Under the pieces are notes generated by a model, which did no database searches, was not told the DNA's origin, and worked only from the letters and a program-made list of their open reading frames with translations. 64,000 nucleotides of DNA from Pseudomonas sp. ANT_J12 (GTDB lineage: Bacteria; Pseudomonadota; Gammaproteobacteria; Pseudomonadales; Pseudomonadaceae): NCBI RefSeq assembly GCF_008370045.1, contig NZ_VOBN01000001.1, positions 1 through 64,000 on the forward strand. Reading direction: 5' to 3'. Shown here piece after piece: positions 1 through 9,353 of this stretch; position 1 is the stretch's first letter; each line of letters starts with the position of its first letter. The position numbers and the translations under genes are program-made.

Positions 1-66
1 GCCAGGCTTGCCGGCGAAGGCGTCCTCAAGATCGCCTTCGCCGGCAAGCCTGGCTCCTACAGGGGG
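1..66. repeat. REP/REPIN-like inverted repeat, family A (cut by window start)
   Basis: Two inverted arms of the GGAGCcaGGCTTGCCgGCGAA type around a short centre, ending in CTCCTACAGGGGG. It lies just downstream of the prpF stop and probably continues left of the window. The same family recurs eight more times in the window. Confidence 0.8.
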
Positions 67-76
67 TAGGTGTCAG

Positions 77-1267
77 TCAGAAGGAATCACCCGGCACGCG
101 GACGAAGCCTTCCATCAACACCCGCGCACTGCGGCTCATGATGGCTTTTTTCACGACCCATTCGCCGTGTTCCAGGCTGGCTTCAGCGCCGACCCGCAAC
201 GTCCCGGACGGATGCCCGAAACGCACCGCGTTACGCTCGACACCACCCGCTGCGAGGTTCACCAGCGTCCCGGAAATCGCCGCCGCGGTGCCGATGGCTA
301 CGGCCGCCGTGCCCATCATCGCGTGGTGCAATTTGCCCATGGACAGCGCCCGCACCAGCAGGTCGACATCCCCCGCCGCAATCGCCTTGCCGCTCGATGC
401 AACATAGTCCGCAGGCTTGGCCACGAACGCCACTTTCGGCGTGTGCTGGCGCTTGGCGGCTTCGTCCAGGTCCTTGATCAGGCCCATGCGCAGCGCGCCG
501 TAGGCACGGATGGTTTCGAACATCGCCAGGGCTTTCGGGTCGCCGTTGATCGCGCCTTGCAGCTCGGTGCCTTTGTAGCCGAGGTCTTCGGCGTTGATAA
601 AAATCGTCGGGATGCCGGCGTTGATCATGGTCGCCTTGAAGGTGCCGATACCGGGCACTTCGAGGTCGTCCACCAGGTTGCCGGTGGGAAACATCGAACC
701 ACCACCGCCCTCTTCTTCCGCCGCCGGGTCCATGAATTCGACCTGTACTTCGGCGGCCGGAAAGGTCACGCCGTCGAGTTCGAAATCACCGGTTTCCTGC
801 ACTTCGCCGTTGGTGATCGGCACGTGGGCGATGATGGTCTTGCCGATGTTGGCCTGCCACACCCGAACGATGGCCACGCCGTTGTGCGGGATGCGGCTGG
901 CGTCCACCAGACCGTTGCTGATGGCGAACGAACCGACCGCCGCCGACAGGTTGCCGCAGTTGCCGCTCCAGTCCACGAACGGCTTGTCGATGGAGACCTG
1001 GCCGAACAGGTAATCAACGTCGTGATCAGCCTTGATGCTTTTCGACAGGATCACGGTTTTGCTGGTGCTGGACGTGGCGCCGCCCATGCCGTCGATTTGC
1101 TTGTCGTAGGGGTCGGGGCTGCCGATTACCCGCAGCAACAAGGCGTCGCGAGCGGGGCCGGGAATCTGGGCCGCTTCGGGCAGGTCCTTGAGGCTGAAGA
1201 ACACGCCTTTGCTGGTGCCGCCGCGCATGTAGGTGGCGGGGATTTTGATCTGAGGTACGTGAGCCAT
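77..1267 (-). CDS. prpF: 2-methylaconitate cis-trans isomerase PrpF
   Basis: A 396-residue protein of the PrpF family, which has a diaminopimelate-epimerase-like fold. It isomerises the product of AcnD so that ordinary aconitase can finish the methylcitrate cycle. Recognisable features are the N-terminal MRGGTSKGVFF segment (residues 14-24) that opens this family and the glycine-rich GGGGSMFPTGN stretch in the middle. The start is set by GAGGAATGAC before ATG. It is the last visible gene of the prp operon, 54 bases behind acnD, and co-occurs with acnD as expected for the AcnD/PrpF version of the pathway. A prpD gene could lie to the left of the window, but none is visible. Confidence 0.95.
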   Translation of the reverse strand: MAHVPQIKIPATYMRGGTSKGVFFSLKDLPEAAQIPGPARDALLLRVIGSPDPYDKQIDGMGGATSSTSKTVILSKSIKADHDVDYLFGQVSIDKPFVDWSGNCGNLSAAVGSFAISNGLVDASRIPHNGVAIVRVWQANIGKTIIAHVPITNGEVQETGDFELDGVTFPAAEVQVEFMDPAAEEEGGGGSMFPTGNLVDDLEVPGIGTFKATMINAGIPTIFINAEDLGYKGTELQGAINGDPKALAMFETIRAYGALRMGLIKDLDEAAKRQHTPKVAFVAKPADYVASSGKAIAAGDVDLLVRALSMGKLHHAMMGTAAVAIGTAAAISGTLVNLAAGGVERNAVRFGHPSGTLRVGAEASLEHGEWVVKKAIMSRSARVLMEGFVRVPGDSF

Positions 1268-1321
1268 GTCATTCCTCTATTGGCCAACGGGGGACCTGAA
1301 GTCCCCCGTGACTTTGCATTT

Positions 1322-3913
1322 TTAAACGACGACCGCCGATTCAAGGAAGTCCTGGGCAAAACGCTGCAACACGCCGCCCGCCTCATAAATCGAGACTTCT
1401 TCAGCGGTGTCGAGTCGGCAAGTCACCGGCACTTCAACGCGCTCGCCATTCAGACGATTGATCACCAACGTCAGCTGCGCACGCGGCGTGCGGTCGCCAA
1501 TCACGTCGTAGGTTTCGCTGCCGTCGATGCCCAAGGTGTGACGGTCAGTGCCCGGCAAGAACTCCAGCGGCAACACGCCCATGCCCACCAGGTTGGTGCG
1601 GTGAATGCGCTCGAAACCTTCAGCGGCAATCGCCTCCACACCGGCCAGGCGCACGCCCTTCGCCGCCCAGTCACGGGACGAACCCTGACCGTAGTCGGCG
1701 CCGGCAATGATGATCAACGGCTGCTTGCGTTCCATGTAGGTTTCGATGGCTTCCCACATGCGCATGACCTGGCCTTCCGGCTCGACCCGCGCCAAAGAGC
1801 CCTGCTTGACCTTGCCGTTTTCCGTAACCATTTCATTGAACAGTTTCGGGTTGGCGAAGGTCGCGCGCTGGGCGGTCAAGTGGTCGCCACGGTGGGTCGC
1901 GTAGGAGTTGAAGTCTTCTTCCGGCAAGCCCATTTTCGCCAGGTATTCACCGGCGGCGCTGTCGAGCATGATCGCGTTCGAGGGCGACAGGTGATCGGTG
2001 GTGATGTTGTCCGGCAGCACCGCCAGCGGGCGCATGCCCTTGAGCGGTCGTGCCCCGGCCAGCGCGCCTTCCCAGTACGGCGGACGGCGGATGTAGGTGC
2101 TCATCTCGCGCCAGTCGTACAGCGGCGTGACTTTCGGGCCGGTGTCTTCGTGGATGGCGAACATCGGGATGTAGACCTGGCGGAACTGCTCGGGCTTGAC
2201 CGAGGCTTTCACCACGGCGTCGATTTCTTCGTCGCTCGGCCAGATGTCTTTGAGGCGAGTTTCCTTGCCATCGACCACGCCCAGCACATCTTTTTCGATG
2301 TCGAAACGGATGGTGCCGGCGATGGCATAAGCCACCACCAAGGGCGGCGAAGCCAGGAACGCATTCTTGGCGTACGGGTGAATCCGCCCGTCGAAGTTGC
2401 GGTTGCCCGAGAGCACGGCAGTGGCGTACAGGTCGCGGTCGATGATCTCTTGCTGGATCACCGGATCGAGCGCGCCGGACATGCCGTTGCAGGTGGTGCA
2501 GGCAAACGCAACGATGCCAAAACCGAGTTGCTCCAGCTCAGTGGTCAGCCCGGCTTCGTCCAGGTACAGCGCCACGGTTTTCGAACCCGGCGCCAGGGAC
2601 GATTTGACCCACGGCTTGCGGGTCAGCCCGAGCTTGTTGGCATTGCGCGCCAGCAGGCCGGCGGCGATGACGTTGCGCGGGTTGCTGGTGTTGGTGCAAC
2701 TGGTGATGGCGGCGATGATCACTGCGCCGTCCGGCATCTGGCCAGGCACTTCGGTCCACTGGCCGGAGATGCCTTGGGCAGCCAAATCCGAGGTCGCAAC
2801 GCGCGCGTGCGGATTGCTCGGGCCGGCCATGTTGCGCACTACCGTGGACAGGTCGAAGCTCAAGCCACGCTCGTATTGCGCATTTTTCAGGCTGTCAGCC
2901 CACAGGCCAGTGGTCTTGGCGTAGTTCTCGACCAACTGCACCTGCTCGTCTTCGCGACCGGTGAGTTTGAGGTAGTCGATGGTCTGCTGGTCGATGTAGA
3001 ACATCGCGGCGGTGGCGCCGTATTCCGGGGCCATGTTGGAAATGGTCGCGCGGTCGCCGAGGGTCAGCGCCGAGGCACCTTCGCCGAAGAACTCCAGCCA
3101 TGCGCCGACAACTTTCTGTTTACGCAGGAACTCGGTCAGCGCCAGCACCATGTCGGTGGCGGTGATGCCCGGTTGCAGCTTGCCGGTCAGTTCGACACCG
3201 ACGCTTTCCGGCAGGCGCATCCACGAGGCGCGGCCGAGCATCACGCTCTCAGCTTCAAGACCGCCAACGCCGATCGCGATCACGCCCAGGGCATCGACGT
3301 GCGGGGTGTGGCTGTCGGTGCCGACGCAGGTATCCGGGAACGCTACGCCGTCACGCACCTGGATCACCGGAGACATTTTCTCCAGGTTGATCTGGTGCAT
3401 GATCCCGTTGCCTGGCGGGATCACGTCGACGTTTTTGAACGCCTTCTTGGTCCAGTTGATGAAGTGAAAACGGTCTTCATTGCGCCGGTCTTCGATGGCG
3501 CGGTTCTTCTCGAACGCCTCCGGATCGAAACCACCACGCTCGACGGCCAGGGAGTGGTCAACGATCAATTGCGTCGGCACCACCGGGTTGACTTGCGCCG
3601 GGTCGCCACCTTGCAGGGCGATCGCATCGCGCAGGCCGGCGAGGTCGACCAGGGCGGTCTGGCCGAGAATGTCATGGCACACGACACGGGCCGGGAACCA
3701 CGGGAAGTCGAGGTCGCGCTTGCGTTCGATGAATTGCTTCAGGGAATCGGTGAGCGTGGCCGGGTCACAGCGACGCACCAGGTTTTCCGCCAGTACGCGG
3801 GAGGTGTACGGCAGGGTGTCATAGGCGCCAGGCTGGATCGCTTCGACCGCCGCACGGACGTCGAAGTAATCCAGATGGCTGCCGGGCAGCGGTTTGCGGA
3901 ATTCTGTGTTCAT
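1322..3913 (-). CDS. acnD: Fe/S-dependent 2-methylisocitrate dehydratase AcnD
   Basis: An 863-residue aconitase-family dehydratase acting on 2-methylcitrate in propionate breakdown. The three cysteines that hold the [4Fe-4S] cluster are visible: C406 in SCTNTSNP and C472/C475 in ACTTCNGMSG. The swivel domain follows towards the C terminus, with YGQGSSRDWAAKG. Length is normal for AcnD/AcnA-type proteins. Placement between prpC and prpF separates it from housekeeping aconitase A. The ribosome site is weak (GAGTCCCGACCTG before ATG). A REPIN lies in the 186-base gap after prpC, so upstream transcription may be attenuated here. Confidence 0.95.
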   Translation of the reverse strand: MNTEFRKPLPGSHLDYFDVRAAVEAIQPGAYDTLPYTSRVLAENLVRRCDPATLTDSLKQFIERKRDLDFPWFPARVVCHDILGQTALVDLAGLRDAIALQGGDPAQVNPVVPTQLIVDHSLAVERGGFDPEAFEKNRAIEDRRNEDRFHFINWTKKAFKNVDVIPPGNGIMHQINLEKMSPVIQVRDGVAFPDTCVGTDSHTPHVDALGVIAIGVGGLEAESVMLGRASWMRLPESVGVELTGKLQPGITATDMVLALTEFLRKQKVVGAWLEFFGEGASALTLGDRATISNMAPEYGATAAMFYIDQQTIDYLKLTGREDEQVQLVENYAKTTGLWADSLKNAQYERGLSFDLSTVVRNMAGPSNPHARVATSDLAAQGISGQWTEVPGQMPDGAVIIAAITSCTNTSNPRNVIAAGLLARNANKLGLTRKPWVKSSLAPGSKTVALYLDEAGLTTELEQLGFGIVAFACTTCNGMSGALDPVIQQEIIDRDLYATAVLSGNRNFDGRIHPYAKNAFLASPPLVVAYAIAGTIRFDIEKDVLGVVDGKETRLKDIWPSDEEIDAVVKASVKPEQFRQVYIPMFAIHEDTGPKVTPLYDWREMSTYIRRPPYWEGALAGARPLKGMRPLAVLPDNITTDHLSPSNAIMLDSAAGEYLAKMGLPEEDFNSYATHRGDHLTAQRATFANPKLFNEMVTENGKVKQGSLARVEPEGQVMRMWEAIETYMERKQPLIIIAGADYGQGSSRDWAAKGVRLAGVEAIAAEGFERIHRTNLVGMGVLPLEFLPGTDRHTLGIDGSETYDVIGDRTPRAQLTLVINRLNGERVEVPVTCRLDTAEEVSIYEAGGVLQRFAQDFLESAVVV

Positions 3914-3972
3914 CAGGTCGGGACTCGGTCACGGTAAGTGCAAAAGGGTGGGGCCGATCTGAATCCGTGCGC

Positions 3973-4070
3973 CCTGTAGGAGCGAAGCTTGCTCGCGAAA
4001 GCGGTCTATCTGCCGACATCAATGTTGAATGTCGGTCCGTCTTCGCGAGCAAGCTTCGCTCCTACAGGGG
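3973..4070. repeat. REPIN, family A, inside the prp operon
   Basis: Inverted arms CTGTAGGAGCGAAGCTTGC and the complementary GCAAGCTTCGCTCCTACAG about 98 bases end to end, filling the prpC-acnD gap. The inner part also folds on itself around ACATCAATGTTGAATGT. Confidence 0.9.
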
Positions 4071-4099
4071 TATCGGCGTTCACGTCGGCCCTCCCCCCA

Positions 4100-5227
4100 T
4101 CAGCGTTGTTCGATTGGCACGAACTTGCGCTGTTCGACGCCGACGTACTCGGCGCTCGGGCGGATGATGCGGTTGTTGGCACGTTGTTCAAACACATGCG
4201 CCGCCCAGCCGGTCAGGCGCGAGCAGACGAAAATCGGCGTGAACAATTTGGTCGGGATGCCCATGAAGTGGTACGTCGACGCGTGGTAGAAATCGGCGTT
4301 CGGGAACAGTTTCTTCTGCTCCCACATGGTCTTGTCGATGGCTTCGGAGACCGGGAACAACACGGTGTCACCCACTTCGTCCGCAAGCTTTTTCGACCAG
4401 GCCTTGATCACCTCGTTGCGTGGATCGTTGTCCTTATAGATCGCGTGGCCGAAGCCCATGATCTTGTCCTTGCGCGCGAGCATACCGAGGGTGCCTTCGA
4501 TCGCCTCTTGCGGCGATTTGAAGCGCTCGATCATTTCCATCGCCGCTTCGTTGGCGCCGCCGTGCAGCGGGCCGCGCAGGGAGCCGATGGCGGCGGTGAT
4601 GCAGGAGAACATGTCCGACAGGGTCGACGCGCAAACTCGGGCGGTGAAGGTCGAAGCATTGAACTCGTGTTCCGCATAGAGGATCAGCGACACGTTCATC
4701 ACTTTGACGTGCAGCTCGCTCGGCTTCTTGTCGTGCAGCAAGTGCAGGAAGTGGCCGCCAATTGTCTGTTCGTCGCTCACGCAATTGATGCGTTTGCCGT
4801 CGTGGCTGAAGCGATACCAGTAGCACATGATCGCCGGGAACGCGGCGAGCAAACGGTCAGTCACGTCGTGTTGCTCGGAGAAGTCTTTCTCCGGCTCGAT
4901 GTTGCCCAGGAACGAGCAACCGGTGCGCATCACGTCCATCGGGTGGGCGTCGGCGGGGATGCGTTCCAGCACTTCCTTCAGGGCTTGCGGCAGGTCGCGC
5001 AGCTTGCTCAGTTTGCTGATGTAAGCGGTGAGTTGGGTTTTGGTCGGCAGTTCGCCGTACAGCAGCAGGTAGGCGACTTCTTCGAATTGTGCGTCAGCCG
5101 CCAGTTCGCGAACGTCGTAGCCACGATAAGTCAGGCCGGCGCCCGACTGGCCCACGGTGGACAGTGCGGTTTGCCCGGCAACCTGGCCACGGAGCCCGGC
5201 GCCACTGAGTACTTTTGCTTCGGCCAT
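4100..5227 (-). CDS. prpC: 2-methylcitrate synthase PrpC
   Basis: A 375-residue citrate-synthase-family enzyme condensing propionyl-CoA with oxaloacetate. The catalytic triad is readable: H222 in GPLHGGANE, H261 in GFGHAIYK and D312 in NADFYHAS. The short length without an N-terminal extension and the prp context favour methylcitrate synthase over GltA. I chose ATG at 5227 because GGAG lies at good spacing before it. An in-frame TTG four codons upstream would place that GGAG inside the gene. REPINs flank the gene on both sides. Confidence 0.95.
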   Translation of the reverse strand: MAEAKVLSGAGLRGQVAGQTALSTVGQSGAGLTYRGYDVRELAADAQFEEVAYLLLYGELPTKTQLTAYISKLSKLRDLPQALKEVLERIPADAHPMDVMRTGCSFLGNIEPEKDFSEQHDVTDRLLAAFPAIMCYWYRFSHDGKRINCVSDEQTIGGHFLHLLHDKKPSELHVKVMNVSLILYAEHEFNASTFTARVCASTLSDMFSCITAAIGSLRGPLHGGANEAAMEMIERFKSPQEAIEGTLGMLARKDKIMGFGHAIYKDNDPRNEVIKAWSKKLADEVGDTVLFPVSEAIDKTMWEQKKLFPNADFYHASTYHFMGIPTKLFTPIFVCSRLTGWAAHVFEQRANNRIIRPSAEYVGVEQRKFVPIEQR

Positions 5228-5260
5228 TGCTGTCTCCAATCTTGAAATTTTTAGGGAAAC

Positions 5261-5357
5261 TTGTAGGAGCGAAGCTTGCTCGCGAAAGCGGTGTGTCAGA
5301 CGACATCAATGTTGAAGGTCAGTCAGTTTTCGCGAGCCAGCTTTGCTCCTACGGGGG
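5261..5357. repeat. REPIN, family A, inside the prp operon
   Basis: Second family A element of the operon, between prpB and prpC. The right arm has drifted (GCGAGCCAGCTTTGCTCCTAC), so it is less symmetrical than the copy after prpC. Confidence 0.9.
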
Positions 5358-5363
5358 TCATCG

Positions 5364-6254
5364 TTACTTTTTGGCGGCAAACAACGCATCGAGCTTCTGC
5401 TCGAAGGTGTGGTAGTCGATGCGATCGTAAAGCTCCATGCGGGTTTGCATGGTGTCGATCACGTTCTGTTGCGTGCCGTCGCGGCGGATCGCGGTGTAGA
5501 CGTTTTCCGCTGCCTTGTTCATCGCGCGGAACGCCGACAATGGGTATAGCACCAGCGACACGTCGGCAGCGGCGAGTTGCTCGGTGGTGTACAGCGGCGT
5601 CGCGCCGAATTCGGTGATATTGGCCAGGATCGGCGCTTTCACGCGACTGGCGAACAGCTTGTACATGTCCAGTTCGGTGATGGCTTCCGGGAAGATCATG
5701 TCGGCGCCAGCCTCGATGCACGCGGCGGCGCGATCCAGCGCGGATTCCAGGCCTTCCACGGCCAGGGCGTCGGTGCGGGCCATGATCACGAAGCTGTCGT
5801 CGGTGCGGGCATCGACGGCGGCTTTGATGCGGTCGACCATTTCCTGCAACGACACGATTTCTTTATTCGGGCGGTGACCGCAGCGCTTGGCGCCGACCTG
5901 GTCTTCGATGTGAATCGCCGCCGCGCCGAACTTGATCATCGACTTGACGGTGCGCGCCACGTTGAACGCCGAGGAACCGAAACCGGTGTCCACGTCCACC
6001 AGCAGCGGCAGGTCGCAAACGTCGGTGATGCGGCGCACATCGGTCAGCACGTCATCCAGACCGGTGATGCCCAGATCCGGCACACCGAGGGAGCCGGCAG
6101 CCACCCCGCCACCCGACAGGTAAATCGCCTTGAAACCGGCGCGCTTGGCCAGCAGCGCGTGGTTGGCGTTGATCGCGCCGACCACTTGCAGCGGATGTTC
6201 GCTGGCGACCGCATCGCGGAAACGCTGGCCTGGAGTGCTCTTGTTCGAACTCAT
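5364..6254 (-). CDS. prpB: 2-methylisocitrate lyase PrpB
   Basis: A 296-residue enzyme of the isocitrate lyase/PEP mutase superfamily that splits 2-methylisocitrate into pyruvate and succinate. The active-site loop KRCGH is at residues 123-127. The SGGG turn (47-50) and acidic DVDTGFG segment (87-93) supply the substrate and metal pocket. The ATG is preceded by GAGGTGAGTC and overlaps the stop of the GntR gene by four bases (ATGA), so the two are translationally coupled and the regulator is part of the operon. Confidence 0.95.
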   Translation of the reverse strand: MSSNKSTPGQRFRDAVASEHPLQVVGAINANHALLAKRAGFKAIYLSGGGVAAGSLGVPDLGITGLDDVLTDVRRITDVCDLPLLVDVDTGFGSSAFNVARTVKSMIKFGAAAIHIEDQVGAKRCGHRPNKEIVSLQEMVDRIKAAVDARTDDSFVIMARTDALAVEGLESALDRAAACIEAGADMIFPEAITELDMYKLFASRVKAPILANITEFGATPLYTTEQLAAADVSLVLYPLSAFRAMNKAAENVYTAIRRDGTQQNVIDTMQTRMELYDRIDYHTFEQKLDALFAAKK

Positions 6255-6973
6255 GACTCACCTCGTTCAGTGGCTGTCTTATTGGCGCCGTCCTGGTAGT
6301 GACGGGCGATATTGCGTTTGGAGGCGCCGATGTGGCGGCGCATCAACAACTCGGCCAGCTCACCGTCACGGTCGGCGATGGCGTCGAGAATCCGGTGGTG
6401 CTCGGCAAAGGCCTGGCGCGGGCGATTGGGTGTGGTGGAAAACTGGATGCGGTACATGCGCACCAATTGATACAGCTCGCCGCAGAGCATCTGGGTCAGG
6501 GTGCGGTTGCCGCTGCCCTGGATGATCCGGTAATGAAAGTCGAAATCGCCTTCCTGCTGGTAGTAGCCGACACCGGCCTGGAACGCCGCGTCCCGTTCGT
6601 GGGTTTCGAGAACCCGGCGCAGTTCGTCGATTTCTTCGACGGTCATGCGCTCGGCGGCCAGGCGACAGGCCATGCCTTCCAGGGATTCGCGGATTTCGTA
6701 GAGTTCCAGCAACTCGGCGTGGCTCAGTGAAACCACCCGCGCACCGACGTGCGGTATGCGCACCAACAGGCGCTGGCCTTCCAGGCGATGGATCGCTTCG
6801 CGCAACGGCCCGCGGCTGATGCCGTAGGTGCGTGCCAGCTCCGGCTCGGAAATCTTGCTGCCCGGGGCGATCTCGCCTTTGACGATGGCCGCCTGGATGC
6901 GCCGGAAGACATTCTCGGAAAGCGTTTCCGAATCGTCCTGCGTGATCACCGGGGGATCGAGTTGATCCAGCAT
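6251..6973 (-). CDS. GntR-family regulator of the prp operon (FCD subfamily)
   Basis: A 240-residue transcription factor. Residues ~12-78 form a winged helix-turn-helix ([21 protein letters not shown]). Residues ~85-215 form the all-helical FCD ligand-binding domain of the FadR/VanR branch. As first gene of the prp operon it probably senses a cycle intermediate such as 2-methylcitrate; that is inference from position. It probably controls its own operon: the palindrome TGTCGACA lies between its ribosome site and start codon, and a longer copy lies about 73 bases upstream. Confidence 0.9.
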   Translation of the reverse strand: MLDQLDPPVITQDDSETLSENVFRRIQAAIVKGEIAPGSKISEPELARTYGISRGPLREAIHRLEGQRLLVRIPHVGARVVSLSHAELLELYEIRESLEGMACRLAAERMTVEEIDELRRVLETHERDAAFQAGVGYYQQEGDFDFHYRIIQGSGNRTLTQMLCGELYQLVRMYRIQFSTTPNRPRQAFAEHHRILDAIADRDGELAELLMRRHIGASKRNIARHYQDGANKTATERGES

Positions 6974-6974
6974 A

Positions 6975-6984
6975 TTGTCGACAC
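6975..6984. promoter_or_regulatory. Putative GntR operator overlapping the regulator's leader
   Basis: TTGTCGACAC, with the perfect core TGTCGACA (6976-6983), next to the GntR start codon between AAGG and ATG on the minus strand. It matches the upstream palindrome at 7047-7058. Operator role is inferred from symmetry and position. Confidence 0.5.
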
Positions 6985-7046
6985 CTTATGAGCCAATGCG
7001 GCAAAAACTAGCGAATACAGCCCTCAGAGTCAAAGGATAAATAGGT

Positions 7047-7058
7047 ATTGTCGACAAT
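7047..7058. promoter_or_regulatory. Palindromic operator ATTGTCGACAAT
   Basis: A perfect 12-base palindrome, of the TTGTnnACAA kind bound by FCD-type GntR regulators. Its centre is 73 bases from the centre of the second copy at 6976-6983, close to seven helical turns, so both would lie on the same DNA face. Confidence 0.65.
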
Positions 7059-7277
7059 CGTCTAATAACCGCTTGCACCATAACGAAGCAGGCCCACGGT
7101 TTATAGCCTCCTGCCAGCGGTGGCGCCATAAAACCACCGTGCTAGAATGCCGCCCGCATTTGCTTGTCATCTGCATCTGCATGGCTTGTCATAAATAGCT
7201 GATAGGCATACGAGGGAGCTTGCGCAGTGATGCCAGGGCCTTGAACCGAAGTACGGACCGCTGCGCACCCAGGATTT

Positions 7278-7814
7278 ATGAGACTCAAGCCCTTTTCCAC
7301 ATTCCTTTATTTCCTGTTCCTGCCCGGCGTCGCCGCCGCGGGGGAAAAGACCGTGTACGGCCTCAACGAGTACGCCTCGCTGAATGGCATTGACCTGGAA
7401 GTCGCCGCCAAACTCGACACCGGGGCGAAAACCGCTTCCTTAAGTGCACGGGACATCAAGCGCTTCAAACGCAATGGCGAATCCTGGGTGCGCTTCTACC
7501 TGGCGATCGACGCCGCGCATTCGCACCCGATCGAACGACCGCTGGCTCGGGTCAGCAAGATCAAGCGCCGAGCCGGTGACTACGACCCGGAAGAAGGCAA
7601 GAAATACACGGCCCGCCCGGTGATCGAGCTGGATATCTGCATGGGCACGGCGTTGCGCAGCATCGAAGTGAACCTCACCGACCGCAGCGCCTTCCAATAC
7701 CCGCTCCTGATCGGCTCCGAGGCGCTCAAACGCTTCGATGCGCTGGTCGACCCCAGTCTTAAATACGCTGCTGGCAAACCCGCCTGCGCCACCGACGCTC
7801 ATACCGCAGAGTAA
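7278..7814 (+). CDS. Secreted/periplasmic retropepsin-like protease (former 'ATP-dependent zinc protease' family)
   Basis: A 178-residue protein with an N-terminal signal peptide (basic start, hydrophobic core to about A20-A21). The mature part carries AKLDTGAKTASLSA, with DTGA at 47-50, the hallmark of retropepsin-like aspartic proteases. The family is often mislabelled zinc protease linked to RimK. AGGA precedes the ATG. The next gene starts six bases after its stop and the third overlaps, so the three form one operon. The target is not evident; a cell-envelope peptide or a product of the ATP-grasp partner is plausible. Confidence 0.8.
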   Translation: MRLKPFSTFLYFLFLPGVAAAGEKTVYGLNEYASLNGIDLEVAAKLDTGAKTASLSARDIKRFKRNGESWVRFYLAIDAAHSHPIERPLARVSKIKRRAGDYDPEEGKKYTARPVIELDICMGTALRSIEVNLTDRSAFQYPLLIGSEALKRFDALVDPSLKYAAGKPACATDAHTAE

Positions 7815-7820
7815 TTCCGA

Positions 7821-9353
7821 ATGCGCTCTCTTAACCTCCACCTGAAAATCCTCATCGCCATCCTGGTGGTGCTGGGCATTTCAGTTACGGCCTACCAGAT
7901 CTTCGTGCTCGGCATCCCCGTGACCGAGGACGCCACGGACGACTTGTGGAACATCGACGCCAAGGTCGAGTTCGTCGCCAGTGCCAAGGACCCGGTCAAG
8001 ATCCAGATGTTCGTGCCGCCCCTGAGCCGCGACTATGTGAGCCTGAACGAAAGCTTCATTTCCAATAACTACGGCGTGGCGGTGAACCGCGTCGACGGCA
8101 ACCGCAAGGTCACCTGGTCGGCCCGTCGCGCCAAGGGCAACCAGACCCTGTATTACCGTCTGGTGCTGACCAAGCGCTACAGCGGCGAAAAATCCAAGAT
8201 CAAAGGCCCGACCTTCCGCGACAGCATCGCCGTCGAAGGCGCGGAGAAAGTCGCCGCCGAAGCCCTGCTCGCCCCGATCCGCCAACACTCGGCCGACGTC
8301 GAAACCTTCGTCGGCGAAGCGATCAAGCGCGTCAACAATCTCAACGACGACAACGTGAAGCTGTTGCTCGGCGGCGATCCGTCGACTGCGAACAAAGCCC
8401 GGATCGTCGAACTGGTGCTGTCCATTGCCCACGTGCCGGTGGAGAAGGTCCACACCGTCCGTCTGGTGGCCGACCAACCGCAAGTCCCTGAACTCTGGCT
8501 GCGCAGTTTCAACGGCACCGACTGGCTGTACTTCAACCCGGAAACCGGTGAACAAGGCATGCCGACAGACCGCCTGCTGTGGTGGACCGGCGATGAAAAC
8601 CTGATCACCGTCGATGGCGGCAAGAAAGCCAACGTGACGTTCAGCCTGAACAACAGCGAAATGAACGCCATTCGCCTGGCCAAGCTGACCGACGAAAACA
8701 CCGACGCCAACTTCCTCGAATACTCGCTGTACGGCCTGCCGCTGCAAACCCAGCAGACCTTCATGATCATGGTGATGATCCCGATTGGCGTGCTGGTGAT
8801 CCTGATCCTGCGCAACCTGATCGGCCTGCAGACCCTCGGCACCTTCACGCCAGTGCTGATCGCCCTGGCCTTCCGCGAGACGCAGTTGGGCTTCGGGATT
8901 GTGCTGTTTACGATCATCACGGCGCTGGGGCTGTCGCTGCGTTCCTATCTGGAGCACTTGAAGCTGCAAATGCTGCCGAGGCTGTCGGTGGTGCTGACCT
9001 TTGTCGTGGTGCTGATCGCGGCGATCAGCCTGTTCAGCCACAAACTCGGCCTGGAGCGCGGGTTGTCGGTGGCGCTGTTCCCGATGGTGATTCTGACCAT
9101 GACCATCGAACGCCTGTCGATCACCTGGGAAGAACGCGGTGCCGGCCATGCCATGAAGGTGGCGATCGGTACGCTGTTCGCCGCGTCCCTGGCGCACCTG
9201 ATCATGAGCGTGCCGGAGTTGGTGTACTTCGTGTTCACCTTCCCGGCGATCCTGTTGATCCTGGTGGGCTTCATGCTGGCCATGGGTCGCTATCGCGGCT
9301 ACCGTTTGACCGAGCTGATTCGCTTCAAAGCGTTCCTCAAGGCTGACTCGTAA
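7821..9353 (+). CDS. Inactive transglutaminase fused to multi-helix membrane domain
   Basis: A 510-residue membrane protein. Helix 1 (about residues 7-28) anchors a large extracytoplasmic part resembling the inactive transglutaminase fold: the LWLRSFNGTDWLYFNP region looks transglutaminase-like, but I see no Cys-His-Asp triad. From about residue 308 to the end there are roughly six or seven hydrophobic helices, then a basic tail. This is the architecture of the paired inactive-transglutaminase and 7TM families that travel with RimK-like ligases. The final TAA shares one base with the ATG of the next gene. Likely role is recognition or export for the ligase system. Confidence 0.8.
   Translation: MRSLNLHLKILIAILVVLGISVTAYQIFVLGIPVTEDATDDLWNIDAKVEFVASAKDPVKIQMFVPPLSRDYVSLNESFISNNYGVAVNRVDGNRKVTWSARRAKGNQTLYYRLVLTKRYSGEKSKIKGPTFRDSIAVEGAEKVAAEALLAPIRQHSADVETFVGEAIKRVNNLNDDNVKLLLGGDPSTANKARIVELVLSIAHVPVEKVHTVRLVADQPQVPELWLRSFNGTDWLYFNPETGEQGMPTDRLLWWTGDENLITVDGGKKANVTFSLNNSEMNAIRLAKLTDENTDANFLEYSLYGLPLQTQQTFMIMVMIPIGVLVILILRNLIGLQTLGTFTPVLIALAFRETQLGFGIVLFTIITALGLSLRSYLEHLKLQMLPRLSVVLTFVVVLIAAISLFSHKLGLERGLSVALFPMVILTMTIERLSITWEERGAGHAMKVAIGTLFAASLAHLIMSVPELVYFVFTFPAILLILVGFMLAMGRYRGYRLTELIRFKAFLKADS

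Larger units (their letters stand above)
6974..7277. promoter_or_regulatory. Divergent intergenic region between prp operon and protease gene
   Basis: This 304-base gap should hold both divergent promoters. Two TGTCGACA palindromes occupy the prp side. On the protease side an extended -10-like TGCTAGAAT lies near 7139-7147, about 130 bases before the start, without a convincing -35. A long-range inverted pair TGCGCAG/CTGCGCA lies at about 7223-7268 in the leader. No RNA gene is evident. Confidence 0.4.

Noticed and set aside
8..3937. 1309-codon plus-strand open frame across the prp genes
   Set aside because: It is antisense to prpF and acnD, which have full catalytic motifs. It is an artefact of GC-rich third codon positions.
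4110..4126. TGGCACGAACTTGCG as a sigma-54 promoter
   Set aside because: GG and GC are nine, not ten, bases apart and it lies inside the prpC coding end.
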